From: Diaporthe sp. PMI_573
Taxonomy: Eukaryota; Ascomycota; Sordariomycetes; Diaporthales; Diaporthaceae
Assembly (NCBI GenBank): GCA_021399435.1
Contig: JAJTUP010000015.1
Span: 1,116,001 to 1,180,000, forward strand
Direction of reading: 5' to 3'
DNA length: 64,000 nucleotides
The notes under the pieces are model-generated. The model did no database searches and was not told the origin of the DNA. It saw only the letters and a program-made list of their open reading frames with translations. Of this stretch, positions 46,336-56,426 are shown in pieces. Numbering within the stretch: position 1 is the stretch's first letter; every line of letters starts with the position of its first letter. The position numbers and the translations under genes were made by a program.

Positions 46336-47739
46336 ATGAGCAACAGCTCCGCCATACTGGGCGAGCCGCCCAATAATCAGCATGACTTCTTCATCGTCCG
46401 GGGTATATTCCGCTCCGTCGGGCTCTTCAGTGCAAATGCCAGCAGGGGGTGGATAACGGTACCGAAAGAGCCCGCCGGCTACCTGTACGAGACGAAGCAG
46501 CCGGGCATCATCGCGGGCATGGTCATTGTCATACTGCTTATATCCGTCGTGACGGCTACGAGGCTCGCGCTGAGGTATTACAGCACAAAGATGGTCTTTG
46601 GCTCCGATGACTGGGTGATTTTGGCCGCTGCTGTAAGCCTTCCCCCAAATGTGCTGCCCTTGAATGTGTGGTTTTGGCCCGAATGCTATCCACACATACA
46701 CAAACATATATATATATAGAGTATATATATGCATCAGGCGTGCATATATGTCGAGCCTGTAAGTAACAAAGGCTGACCTCGAATGAACCTCCAGTCCATC
46801 GCAGTCACCTACCCGATCCTCCAGATCCTCATGGTCGTCCAGGGGGGAGCAGGCCATCACGTCTGGGAGGTGACGTACGCGCAGTACAACGTCTACGCCT
46901 ACTACGGCCGTGTGTGCCAGATCATATTCTACATCGCCGTCGGCCTGATCAAGATCTCCATCACCCTCTTCATCAGGCGCATAGTCGACTGCATCTCCCG
47001 CTTCTGGACCGTCGTCACCGACCTCTTCCTCGCCGTCGAGGTCGCCTACGTCCTGCTCGCCATCTTCTGGCAGGTCCTCCTCTGCCGCCCGCTCCGGGCC
47101 AGCTGGGACCGCTGGTACGCCGGCAGCCTGGACTCCCCGGCCTCGTGCCTCGACAACACCCTGTCGGTGCGCACCCTGCGCGTCGCCCACCTCGTCCTGG
47201 GCGTGCTGTTGCTCATGACCCCCGTCGTCATCCTCTGGAGCGTGCGCATGCGCTGGCAGAAGAAGGCCCGCCTGTTCCTCATCTGGGCCGCCGGCGCCCT
47301 GAGCGTCATCGGCGGCCTCCTGCAGCAGCTGCAGTCCATCTCCAAGGACTCGACGTGGAGCTACACCGACATCCTCGTCTGGACCTGCCTCGATCTCTGC
47401 ATGGGAACCATCACCGCCTCGCTGCCCGTCATGGACGGCTGGCTGTTCGGCTCCTGGGGCGGCACCGTCAACGGCGGCAGCTCTGCCGCGGCTGCTGTCC
47501 AGGGGAGCGTCGGTACCGTGGGGAGCAGCGCGTTCAGGAGGCCCGCCGTGTCCGGGTCCGGGTCCGGGTCGACGTCCCAGGAGAACTTCATCAGGGTCGA
47601 CCATGAGGTGGAGCTGACGTATACGCCGACCAAGACCAGCAACCAGTTCGACAGCGATGCCGCCTTCTCGAAACAAGCCGGTGCCGACGTGGGCTCGGAG
47701 GCATGGGATCGCCAGAAGCTGCCCCCCGCCCGCAGCTAA
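46336..47739 (+). CDS. Fungal rhodopsin-domain 7-TM membrane protein
   Basis: Integral membrane protein of the fungal rhodopsin-fold family (DUF3112/Pth11-like superfamily, no CFEM domain). Exon 1 46336-46632, intron 46633-46794 (162 nt, with a TA microsatellite), exon 2 46795-47739; 413 residues. Seven hydrophobic segments are visible: GIIAGMVIVILLISVV, WVILAAASIAVTYPILQILMV (spanning the splice join), IIFYIAVGLIKISITLFI, FLAVEVAYVLLAIFWQVLLC, LVLGVLLLMTPVVILW, FLIWAAGALSVIGGLLQ and VWTCLDLCMGTITASLPVM. The family motif region CRPLRASWDRW..C lies in the second outer loop. The C-terminal tail is about 90 residues, Gly/Ser-rich. Ligand and coupling are unknown. 46336 is the first in-frame ATG. 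Confidence 0.88.
46704..46730. repeat. (TA)n tract inside 7-TM gene intron
   Basis: Two TATATA blocks separated by GAG, within the 162-nt intron. Confidence 0.85.
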
Positions 47740-48233
47740 TGTGTGGCACTGGCCATGGCCCCGAGCGGGTATGGCATCAATGTATATAGATGAGATAGAT
47801 GTACGCCATGTCACACAGCACATGAAGTATGATAGACGATACCCCTTTATTTCCATTCTCCATGGCGGTCTCAACACCTCGGCTTCCTTCGTAGTGACGT
47901 AGGTGAACAAATGTTGAGGCAGAGCCAATTACAGCAGGCCGGGAGAGCATCGGTGAGTGACCATTGGACGGTGAGATGACAATAGTGTATTAACAAAGAC
48001 CGGGTAGAAAACCCTGAGCGCTCCGGACACACTCGCGCACAGTCGCGCGCACACATGCGTTTGACATGAACGAAACGAAAACCCCATGACATTCCGCTAC
48101 CATGTTTCCTCTATGTGCAAAGTCGGGAAAAACGTATGTTTAGTTAGTAGAAGACTCCAGCTTCCATGTGTGAAAGAGAAATTCCTCGGCGTAGATCAAC
48201 CAATCCGTCAGCCGTCCGCCTCTCAGGCCTTTC
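47740..48233. other. Convergent 3' region, 7-TM gene / RasGEF gene
   Basis: 494 bp between two stop codons; 3' UTR sequence only, no gene seen. Confidence 0.6.
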
Positions 48234-50925
48234 TTAGACCCCGCCCCTCAGGAAACCCATCGTCTTCTTCTTCAGGTCGGCCGCACCGCCCGTACCCCCG
48301 ATACCGGGCTCGACTTGCTTGCTGCGCTGGTAGAGGGCCTGTTGGGGTTGTATGTCAGCTTTGCGCGTGTGCATGGGCGTGCATGTGTTCCGGGTCGGAA
48401 TGATCAGACTTACATCCTCGTCCAACTCCATGCGGCAGTCCAGAATCAAGTCCCGGCTGACCTCATGCTTCTTGAGGAGGTTCGGGTACGGTGCCCCCTG
48501 GCTCTTCATTATGGGCAACAGGATCTCCCCGAGGATTTCAAACTTCTTCCAGTTGATCCGGTCCCCGTTGGGCCCCACAAGGGTCTTGTTGCCCTCTTCG
48601 GCAAACGTCAGATCCTTCCGGTGGAGTGCCATATATGGTATCCTGGGGAGTGGGCTGTTCTCCCACGCCAGGCGGTATGCGAACGACGATTTGGTATTCA
48701 ACATTAGCTTCTCAGCACTCTGGTACTGCTTCCAGACCTCCTTGCTGACGAGCGCCTGCGTCGCGTGGAGGCGCGCTATGTTAGCGTTTTGCAGGCCCGC
48801 GACCACAGCGCCTAGCCCGTTGTAGTTGTTCAGTTTCCGCAGCTTGTGTGCAATGATCATGAATCTCTCAAGGCACGGGGCGCGATGCTTTGCCTTGTCG
48901 CGAATCAGCACCATGTTCTGCACCCACTTAGCAACGTGGTTGAAGTGCGCAATCAGGCGGTTGGCGTTTCTCAGCGACCGGCATCGCTCCTTCTCTGCAG
49001 TCGACAGGCTGACATGTCGCACCCAGTCGCGGATGCGCACGCTGCTGAACATGATCCAGTCGATGCGGGTGATTTCTTCGGCGATGTCCTCGGGGTTTGT
49101 ATCCATGAAAATGTGATAGCGGAACTTGTTGAGAGGCAGGGTGGCCTGGGGGATCATTTTTGCCGCCTCCCGCTCGTAGTCCCCGTAAGTGTGATACTGG
49201 TAGTTCGTCTCCCCTGTGCTGTAATCTCGCTCGACGTGCGATAGTTCAGAGCCCTGTGAGGGTCGCCGTATTTCCGCCGACAGGTGGTCATCTACGGTCA
49301 ACGAGGCCATCGGCACTTCAAGATCCTGGGATTTGTGCGAGCTGGCCGTACTGGCATCCTCGGGCAGATCATCTGATTGTGCCCACGCCGTATCATCATC
49401 TTCTACCACAAAAGTTTCGAGTTGGTGCCTCATCTGACCGGCGGCTGCACTGAAGGCGGGCTCGCTCGCAAGGTGGTTGATGAAGCGCTCCAGGGTCTTC
49501 TTGGTCGTCGGCCGGGCAAAATCGCCAGGATAAAGGGATACCCACCTGGCCACTACCTCGATTATGCGCATCTGCGTGGCTTTCTTGCCGAGGTAGTGTG
49601 CCGATTTGTCCTCCTTCCCCCGTTCCAGCCTGGTGAGTATAGCGGAAAAAAGCTGCCCTGGCGCAGCAAACTTTCGGTACAAACACAGAAAGATGTCCGC
49701 AAAGTTGCTGTCCGCCCTCGTCATCCTCGGTGCCAGAAGCCTGTCCACAAGGTCATCGAAAGCCACGCCGGTCATCTTGGTTGGTCGGTCCATAAAACTC
49801 TCGTCGCTCCGTTGCAATAGCGGCATGTCGTCTGTCATTGATGTGCGGAACGACTCCACGTCTGATTCATCGACTTCGTAGAATGGCTCCGCCCCAAGGT
49901 CTAAACGCACGCCGGTCTGCCGCAGCTGGCTTGAAACCGTCGGGTTCATCTCGTCCTGACCCAGACCCTGGCCCGGGTAAGCTCTGGGCGAGCGTGCCGA
50001 CGACCCTCGGTAGTAACTATCCCTATCGCTCGCCTGCTGCGAGAAACCCCGGAGCAATGACAGGTCGGAGCTAGCTCTGCTGTGTTTGCTATGCACGGAA
50101 TCGGGTCGACCGTTGTTGAGAGGATCTACTGTGGGCTCCAGATTTGCGGCCGAGGCGGCACGCCGTCTTTGGCTGGCCGCATCCGACTTATCACCTCCTG
50201 GGATGGCATGCACGTCAGCTCAGAGATGGCAGAAGTCAGTGTTGGGAGGAGTGAGGCATGAGTCATGATCCTTGAGCACCTGGACCTGGGGGGAGGTCCA
50301 TGAATAGAAGCAGCTCGGGGTCGGGACACGAGGGTGGGGGGTCAAGTTTATTACCTTTCCGGCCGCTCACGACTGCCCTCAATATGACCTGCAGACAGTC
50401 CCTAGTGGTGTTCGGGGTGTTTGGAGAGGTGGTGAAATTGGCTACCACGGAGGGGTATGCGGCAGCAACGCTTGCCGTGTCGAGCTCCCTGAGCTCCTCG
50501 GGGTTGTCGCATTTCGTTGCGACAAGGACCACGGGATAGTTGGACACGGAGAGAGAGGCTGTCGTGGGGCTTAGTAAATGACGGGAGCGGCATAGCACGG
50601 AGACGGACGGCTCACATAGTGTCTGGGGCAGCGAAGTGATGCTGTCCTTGTTCATGACGTCGTAGAGCACCAGGGTGCCATCAATGCGAGGGGCAAGCAT
50701 CCCGTTGGCCTGCTTGGGCCAGCGGATGGGCTCGTCCATGCCCAGGTCGAAGGCCTCCAGGTCGACCTCGAACATGTTGACGGTATGCTGGGAGCCATCG
50801 GGCTCTGTCCAGTTGAAGGTGACGACGCCCTGGTTGGCAGGCCTGGACATCTTCAGGGCCTGCTGCAGGAAGGCACTTTTGCCCACGCCATTGGCCCCGA
50901 TGATGGCGATGTTTAATGTGTCCAT
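48234..50925 (-). CDS. RasGEF with N-terminal Ras-like GTPase module
   Basis: Guanine-nucleotide exchange factor for Ras-type GTPases (Cdc25 homology). Exons 50925-50616, 50558-50355, 50197-48414, 48338-48234; introns of 57, 157 and 75 nt; 800 residues. The N-terminus (1-171) is a P-loop domain, IAIIGANGVGKSAFLQ, with a G4-like VATKCDNPEE in place of NKxD. A Ser/Arg-rich linker follows, then RasGEF-N (about 310-390, FADIFLCLYRKFAAPGQLFSAI) and the catalytic Cdc25 domain (about 540-765, RIDWIMFSSVRIRDWVRH, ANRLIAHFNHVAKWVQNMVL, LRKLNNYNGLGAVVAGLQN, RIPYMALHRKDLTFAEEGN). The last intron is stop-free and divisible by three. The join of the second and third coding blocks is my least certain border. 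Confidence 0.9.
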
Positions 50926-52748
50926 GGTGACTTTTAGGGGCAGGGCGGGACGACGTTGGCCTGGCGTACTGTCCCCTGTTGATCCGAACGGCGCGTGTCT
51001 GTTGGCTACGACCCAGCCTGCCGTGCCATGTACGCGGGAAAGTGTCCACTGGGGATCTTGAGGGGGTCGGGAAGTGGGTATGTCTTTGGGAGGGGGGCCA
51101 GCGGAAGGATGGCGTATATCCCTGATATTTGTTGGTCCCTTCAGCGCGTCTCTGCGAGGGTGCGATCAGGGTTGCGGCACAGGGACAAGCACAGGCACAT
51201 GTTGGGGCGCCTGGCCCGGTTGGAAGATGCCGGCTGGCTCGTGGCGCGCACCGGCAGGTCGGCGAGGATTTCGGGGGCGGTTTAGGGGATGGAAGGCGCG
51301 AGGGAGGGGAGGAGGCGGCGGCCTGCTCCTGTCACGACGACGGGCGGCACAGTAGGACGGAGGTGGTCGCCTGTGGGGCTCCGGGGCTGGCGACCGACGA
51401 AGGAGCGGACTCGGGGAGGGTGTCCGGGCGTGGGGGGATGGGCGGAGGGCGGCAGAGCTAAGGGGCTAGGGCAGACAGGCAGTGGAGGACGTTAGGTTGG
51501 GCGAGGACGCTGCTGGTGGTGAGATGCTACCGTAAGCTTGCTGGTCGGTGAGGGCGAGTGCGAGTGCGGAGGGCGAGTTGCAGGCTGGCAGGATGCCTTC
51601 ACATGCGAACACGAACCCGCAACGCGTTGGGGAAGGGATCATGCCACCTCGTGGACAACCCACAGCATGACTCTTGGACGGGCTGGAGAGACTCACTCGC
51701 TGGCAGATCCAGGCCGCTGGGTGTGGGAATGAGGAGCAATCGGGCGCGCCTGGGCACCGTGCACTTGAGGAGAGGGAGGAGCTGGTTTGTATGCGGCGGT
51801 GGGCGGGCGACGAGCAATGTTCAGAGGACGTGTTCCGTCCCTGCTGGCGCTGGCAGTACGAGAAAATGCGGTGGGTTCCCAGGGTGTCGCTTGAGGTGCC
51901 CAGGTGTACACACGCGCGCGCGCACTCGAACACATGAGCTGCGGCGTCTCGTCCCTGCTTCGTTCGCACTTTGCTGCCCAGCCTGCCTTGTCATATTGTA
52001 TACCTAGGTAGGTAGTTTGGTAAGATACATCTACATGTGGACTTGCCTATGCACAGGTAGTTACAGTGCATAGACAGGGCCGTACCGCAGGTAGCTGTAC
52101 GAGGTTGAGGCCGTCACAGCTGGCGGTGGTCGGCTGCAGCCACTGCCCCGGGCGTCCTGCCCACCCCTCCTCAATTGGTATCTGTAAACGGCACAATCTA
52201 AAGCTCATGCCGCCAAGGGCGGGTGAGGGATCCAGCATGCAGAAGCCAAGAGAGGCCAGGACTTGTCAACTAAAATAAGGCGGGCAGGCGAATGCGCTCA
52301 ATCTTGCCTTGTCACCTACAGTAATCAATCAGCCAACCGCCACACCTGGACAACTTTTATGAATGGTTGGTAGTTTGTACGTCTCTATCCCGAAATAGTC
52401 TACATGCACTTGCCGGCGTGGCGTTGTCGTTACACGACGTCTTGGGAGCCCAAGGTCGTCGAGGTGTCGCTTCTTGCGCCAGTTTCCCCCACTCTCTGCC
52501 CGCTCAGGGGCAATAAAGTCCACGCCAACAGATCCGATGAGCTGAAATCTGAGCTTCATCCAGACATTCCACCAAAACACACCCCTGCCAACAACTCGGC
52601 GGCTGACTTAGTCGGCGGTCCTGGCGGTTCGTTCGCTTTCAATCACGCCCCCTTTTCGCCTTGTGTCTGGCACCCGGGCACATAGCACATGCACCGCGCC
52701 ATGCCAAGACTCGCGCCCGTTGACCGGCATAGATAATTCTTTCCCATC
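50926..52748. other. RasGEF upstream / acidic gene 3' side
   Basis: 1.8 kb. The first 600 bp are strongly G/A-rich on the plus strand (CT-rich on the transcribed strand), like a fungal promoter and leader. A TACCTAGGTAGGTA stretch occurs at 52001-52014. No gene seen. Confidence 0.55.
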
Positions 52749-54891
52749 TTACTGCGCCACCTGGTCCGACGTTCGCAGTTGCGCCCGCAACCCACCTACG
52801 GGTAACCTGCCAACCTCCTGTCGAAGGCGGTCGGGTGTGGCCCAGGACGCGCCCATCGCTCTTCCCTGCCGTGGTACGCATAGTCCACTGGGCACCTGAC
52901 TCCAGCCCTGGGGCGCTCTGCGCGAGCCAACCTCCGTAGTGCCTTCTGCCGCTCCCGCCTGGTTGTTGTGGTGAGCATAGCCCCCTGTAATGAAGTTGGG
53001 GCCCGGTTCGTCGTCTATGTCATCCCCATGAAGCATGGCCCCCTGATCGTAGTCATCGTTGGGTTCACAGGGATCGTATCGACACTCGTCAGAATCTATG
53101 CCCTCCTCGTGGACATCGTCGCATATTCCAATGTCAATGGCGTCGTCTTCGTCTGCAACCAAGTCTGAGAAGTCGGCCCCAGAGTACCCCAGAGTCCCAG
53201 CCGCCCTGTTTGACTCGGCAGAGTAATCCTCGAAAGCACGTGGAGTGGGTTGCAATCGTCCTTCGATGTCTGACATCTCGTAGTAATTGTTGTAACCGTC
53301 GCTCTCATCATAGAAACCCGCGTTTTCCACGTCATGTTCCTGGAGGTGCTGCTCTTGATAATCTCGCTCACCGTGTGTCAGATCAAAAATCTCGTCGCCT
53401 ACACAATTCTCATGGTACAGGACGCCATACTCCAGCAGGTTTTGCGATGTATAAGAAGCGACATCATAATCGATCCATTCCGCACCTCCCATATCGTGGT
53501 CCATGTAATGTTCTTCAGGTCCGAGGTTGATTCCGCTGCTTCCAGTGCTGCCTGCGCTGTAATTTGCAAAGCCACGGCTGCCCTCAGACTCCGGACTCAA
53601 CCGACCATGATCAGCAAAACCCGATGTTGCCTCATGTGACTGACTATCCCCCTGCCCATGCAGACTCTCTTTTATATGGTCTAGGCTGGCGTAGTCGGTG
53701 AAGTCGTTGCGTGTGAATGCATCTGGTACAGAGGAGCCTTCCTGAGACAAGACGAGGCCGGAAGGGTGGGCACTCTGAGCTTTAGCCCTCGGTAGGCAAG
53801 TTTTGATCTTCTGATCCCGTGCCGACCGCAAGAGTAAGACCTGGGCCCTTCTGTGGAGCTCGTCTATTACCTTGTCGAGCCCTGAGCCTGCGGCCGATTC
53901 TGGAACAAGTGATTCGATCTTCCGCCGAAGTACTGGCGACTGAGTGCTCATCAAGTTTCCCAACGCGGAGGATATAGCTGGAATCAACTGCGCCCGACTA
54001 ACGACATTCTGGAGTTTCACGTTAGGCTCTGAGGAGTAAAATCTGTCAACTTTACTGACCTGAAAATATTGTGCGTTCCAGACGGCCGGCGCAAGTTCAA
54101 GAAAGGCTGGTGGTTTCGTCCCTTCCAAGTACTGAATTCCCAGACACCTCCTTCTCACACCCAGCATAAGATTCAACGCACTCTGTGTAAGATACACCAC
54201 CCTTGCCGCCTGCACGTCAAAGGGAATATCCCAGAAGGCTGCGATATTTACAGGACATGGCTCAATTGGTGTCCTGGCTAGCTTCCGGAGATCGTAGCAC
54301 GTCTTGTTTCTCGATCGAGGCACGGTTTCCCCAGCCTTTTTTGGCCCCGTGGACGTCGTGGCCGCATACCGAAAGCTGCAGGAAATCTCGGAGAGGTAGC
54401 CGCAGGGAACGCCTTGCGGGACGAACAAACCCGAGTGTTGCTGGGCATGCTGTATATAGTATACCGAGGTTGCGGAAGGAGTTCTGTTGCTTTGAAGTAC
54501 GTTCAGTTCCAGGCGGAGCTCAAGACCCAAATCGCACCAGAGCTTTGACCGGTTAGTATTACAAATGTAGAAGGCCAACGAGGAGAGGTCAGCAAACCGG
54601 GAATGTCTGAAATGTCTCGATGGCGAGTTGTGTCCTTTGTGCGTCCCCTTGGACTGACATCTCGGCTGGCCGCTCAAAGTGGATGGCCAATGTGAGTCGA
54701 CAAGAGCTCGCTCGCGTGAGCCAAAGAGCTCCCGCTTGCACTTGATCTCTCAGCTCATCTGCAGTCAGGTTGTCTGCGAGGTGGTCTGGAAGCGACAGAG
54801 TCATTGAGGTGGACACAGTGAGGGCGAAATCCTTGTCGACCCTGCTCGCGATGCTGAAACTGCCGGTATCGACAGTCTTCTCTGGAGCCAT
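52749..54891 (-). CDS. Unrecognised protein with acidic, Tyr/Asp-rich C-terminal half
   Basis: Model: exon 1 54891-54598, intron 54597-54543 (branch CTAAC), exon 2 54542-54060, intron 54059-54009 (51 nt, GTCAGT..CCTAAC..CAG), exon 3 54008-52749; 678 residues. The second intron is stop-free and in frame; retained, it adds 17 residues. The first half looks globular (LWCDLGLELRLELNVL, AARVVYLTQSALNLMLGVRRR). The second half is long, acidic and low-complexity (Asp, Glu, Tyr, Gly, Asn), with a switch to a basic end. Around 52980-52796 another frame gives an Arg-rich terminus, so the true C-terminus may differ (missed intron or sequencing indel). No family recognised. Confidence 0.6.
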
Positions 54892-56255
54892 GCTAGAAGG
54901 ATCATATATTTGACATGAAAGGAAACACCACTCCAGATAGCTGGGATTTGTTGGAGATCACGCTTGATCATGGCGTGCTCGACAGCCATGCCAAAAAATG
55001 GAACAGGATCATTGCCACCGAAGACGAAGAGAGGAGACGTATTCCCTTAAGTAAGAAAACAGAGCATTGATGGCGTCAGGGGAGATGGCAGAGGGGGATC
55101 AGGACAAATATCTGCCTTCCAGATACCTAGGATAGAGTGCCTTTCACTACAGAATGAGGACTGATGAGGTGGGGACTCTTGACTCTCGACGTGTAATGAG
55201 GGAGGAAGCCAGGGAAAGGAAGACCACCTGCACATAGCTTCTACGGTGGTGCCGTGAAACCAGTTGCTCCTTCCTTCTATCGACGAACATGCTCGCGGCA
55301 AAGCACATCGTGCGGCAGCTCATTGGGGGAAGGAGTGTCGACGTCCCTGCTTGCCTGTCTGCCCACTTGACCACTTGCCCACCTACGCAGGTACCTACCT
55401 ACCTACCTAGGTACCCAGGTACCCACCAATAGAGGTAGGTGGTTGAATATACCAAGTATCAGCATTCACGGCTGGCCGACTACCTGCGAGAGTGTATTCG
55501 GATAATATCCTTTTTGGGGGTCAACTTGATGCTTCGGTGCGGTGGCAGCAATTGTGGCAGCGTCCAGGCACTCAGATAAGCACCAAGTGTTGATCCCAAA
55601 TAACCACTCGAGGAACCTTGCAGGGGTTGGAATTCCAGTCCCATTATATTGGCACCTGTGGCACAGCTCGGCCAGACACGTATTGTGTTTGCTGGCCGAT
55701 CTTGCGATGTCCCGAGACAGCGGGAGCGGTCGGGGGGCAGGGAACACGGCATGGTTTTGGCCGACTGAGGAAGAATGGTATGCCCGTTCTATGCTGCAGA
55801 GAAGGCCTGGCCTTGAACCATCGTCATTCACAGATGCACAGCAAAGATCTCAGCGACGACCAATTCACGCCGTGGCACAAGGACCAGGTCTACTTGGGCG
55901 AACTACACATGCCCTGCACTTGCACTGAAGTCCACACACTGGCAGATCTTCGTCATCTCCTTCCGCAAACTGGGGTCTGCACCCCACCATTTCCCGAGGC
56001 CCGATCGCATCGACTCGACCCCCAGCAACCAACCCACCGCCATTGCAGAGACAGACTGACTGTGTGTTCCCTCTTCCGCCTTGCAAACTCCGCCCCGCAA
56101 CAAGAGGGTCTATCGCACAGCACATAAAGTCTGGGCAGCGGCCTCTGGGCATCTGGGCCATATTGCACATACCCTCTCCGCCTGTCACTTCTCGGAATTC
56201 TGGCCCCCTCAACCTTTAGCACGCTGAGGGGCTGCGGAGGCGTGACCCGACGACG
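54892..56255. other. Intergenic with ACCTACCTAGGTACC cluster
   Basis: 1.4 kb divergent upstream region of the acidic gene and the transporter. It contains a palindrome cluster at 55384-55440. Short frames only, no gene seen. Confidence 0.6.
55384..55440. repeat. ACCTACCTAGGTACC-type palindrome cluster
   Basis: Repeated CTAC/GTAC/CTAGG steps related to the arrays at 27690-27880 and 59697-59716. Confidence 0.75.
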
Positions 56256-56426
56256 ATGACCCTGACTGAACTATCAACAGCGGGCTTGGATTTGGTTGTC
56301 TTCTTGACCAGTTTGATCAACTTCCATGGTGCCATAGGCTACGCTGACCCTGAAGTCGCTATTGTCCTCTACATCATCTCCAAACTCTTGCCGCGCTTTC
56401 AGGAACTGTCGGACTGTGAAATATGA
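56256..56426 (+). CDS. Possible upstream ORF overlapping the transporter start
   Basis: 56-codon frame beginning MTLTELSTAGLDLVVFLTS, moderately hydrophobic. Its TGA (56424-56426) overlaps the transporter ATG (56423-56425) as ATGA. There is no evidence that it is translated or that the mRNA starts upstream of it. It could equally be chance sequence. Confidence 0.3.
   Translation: MTLTELSTAGLDLVVFLTSLINFHGAIGYADPEVAIVLYIISKLLPRFQELSDCEI

Noticed and set aside
46069..47928. 619-codon minus-strand frame opposite the 7-TM gene
   Set aside because: The plus strand encodes a clear seven-helix protein here; the minus frame is an Asp/Gly/Ala-rich shadow.
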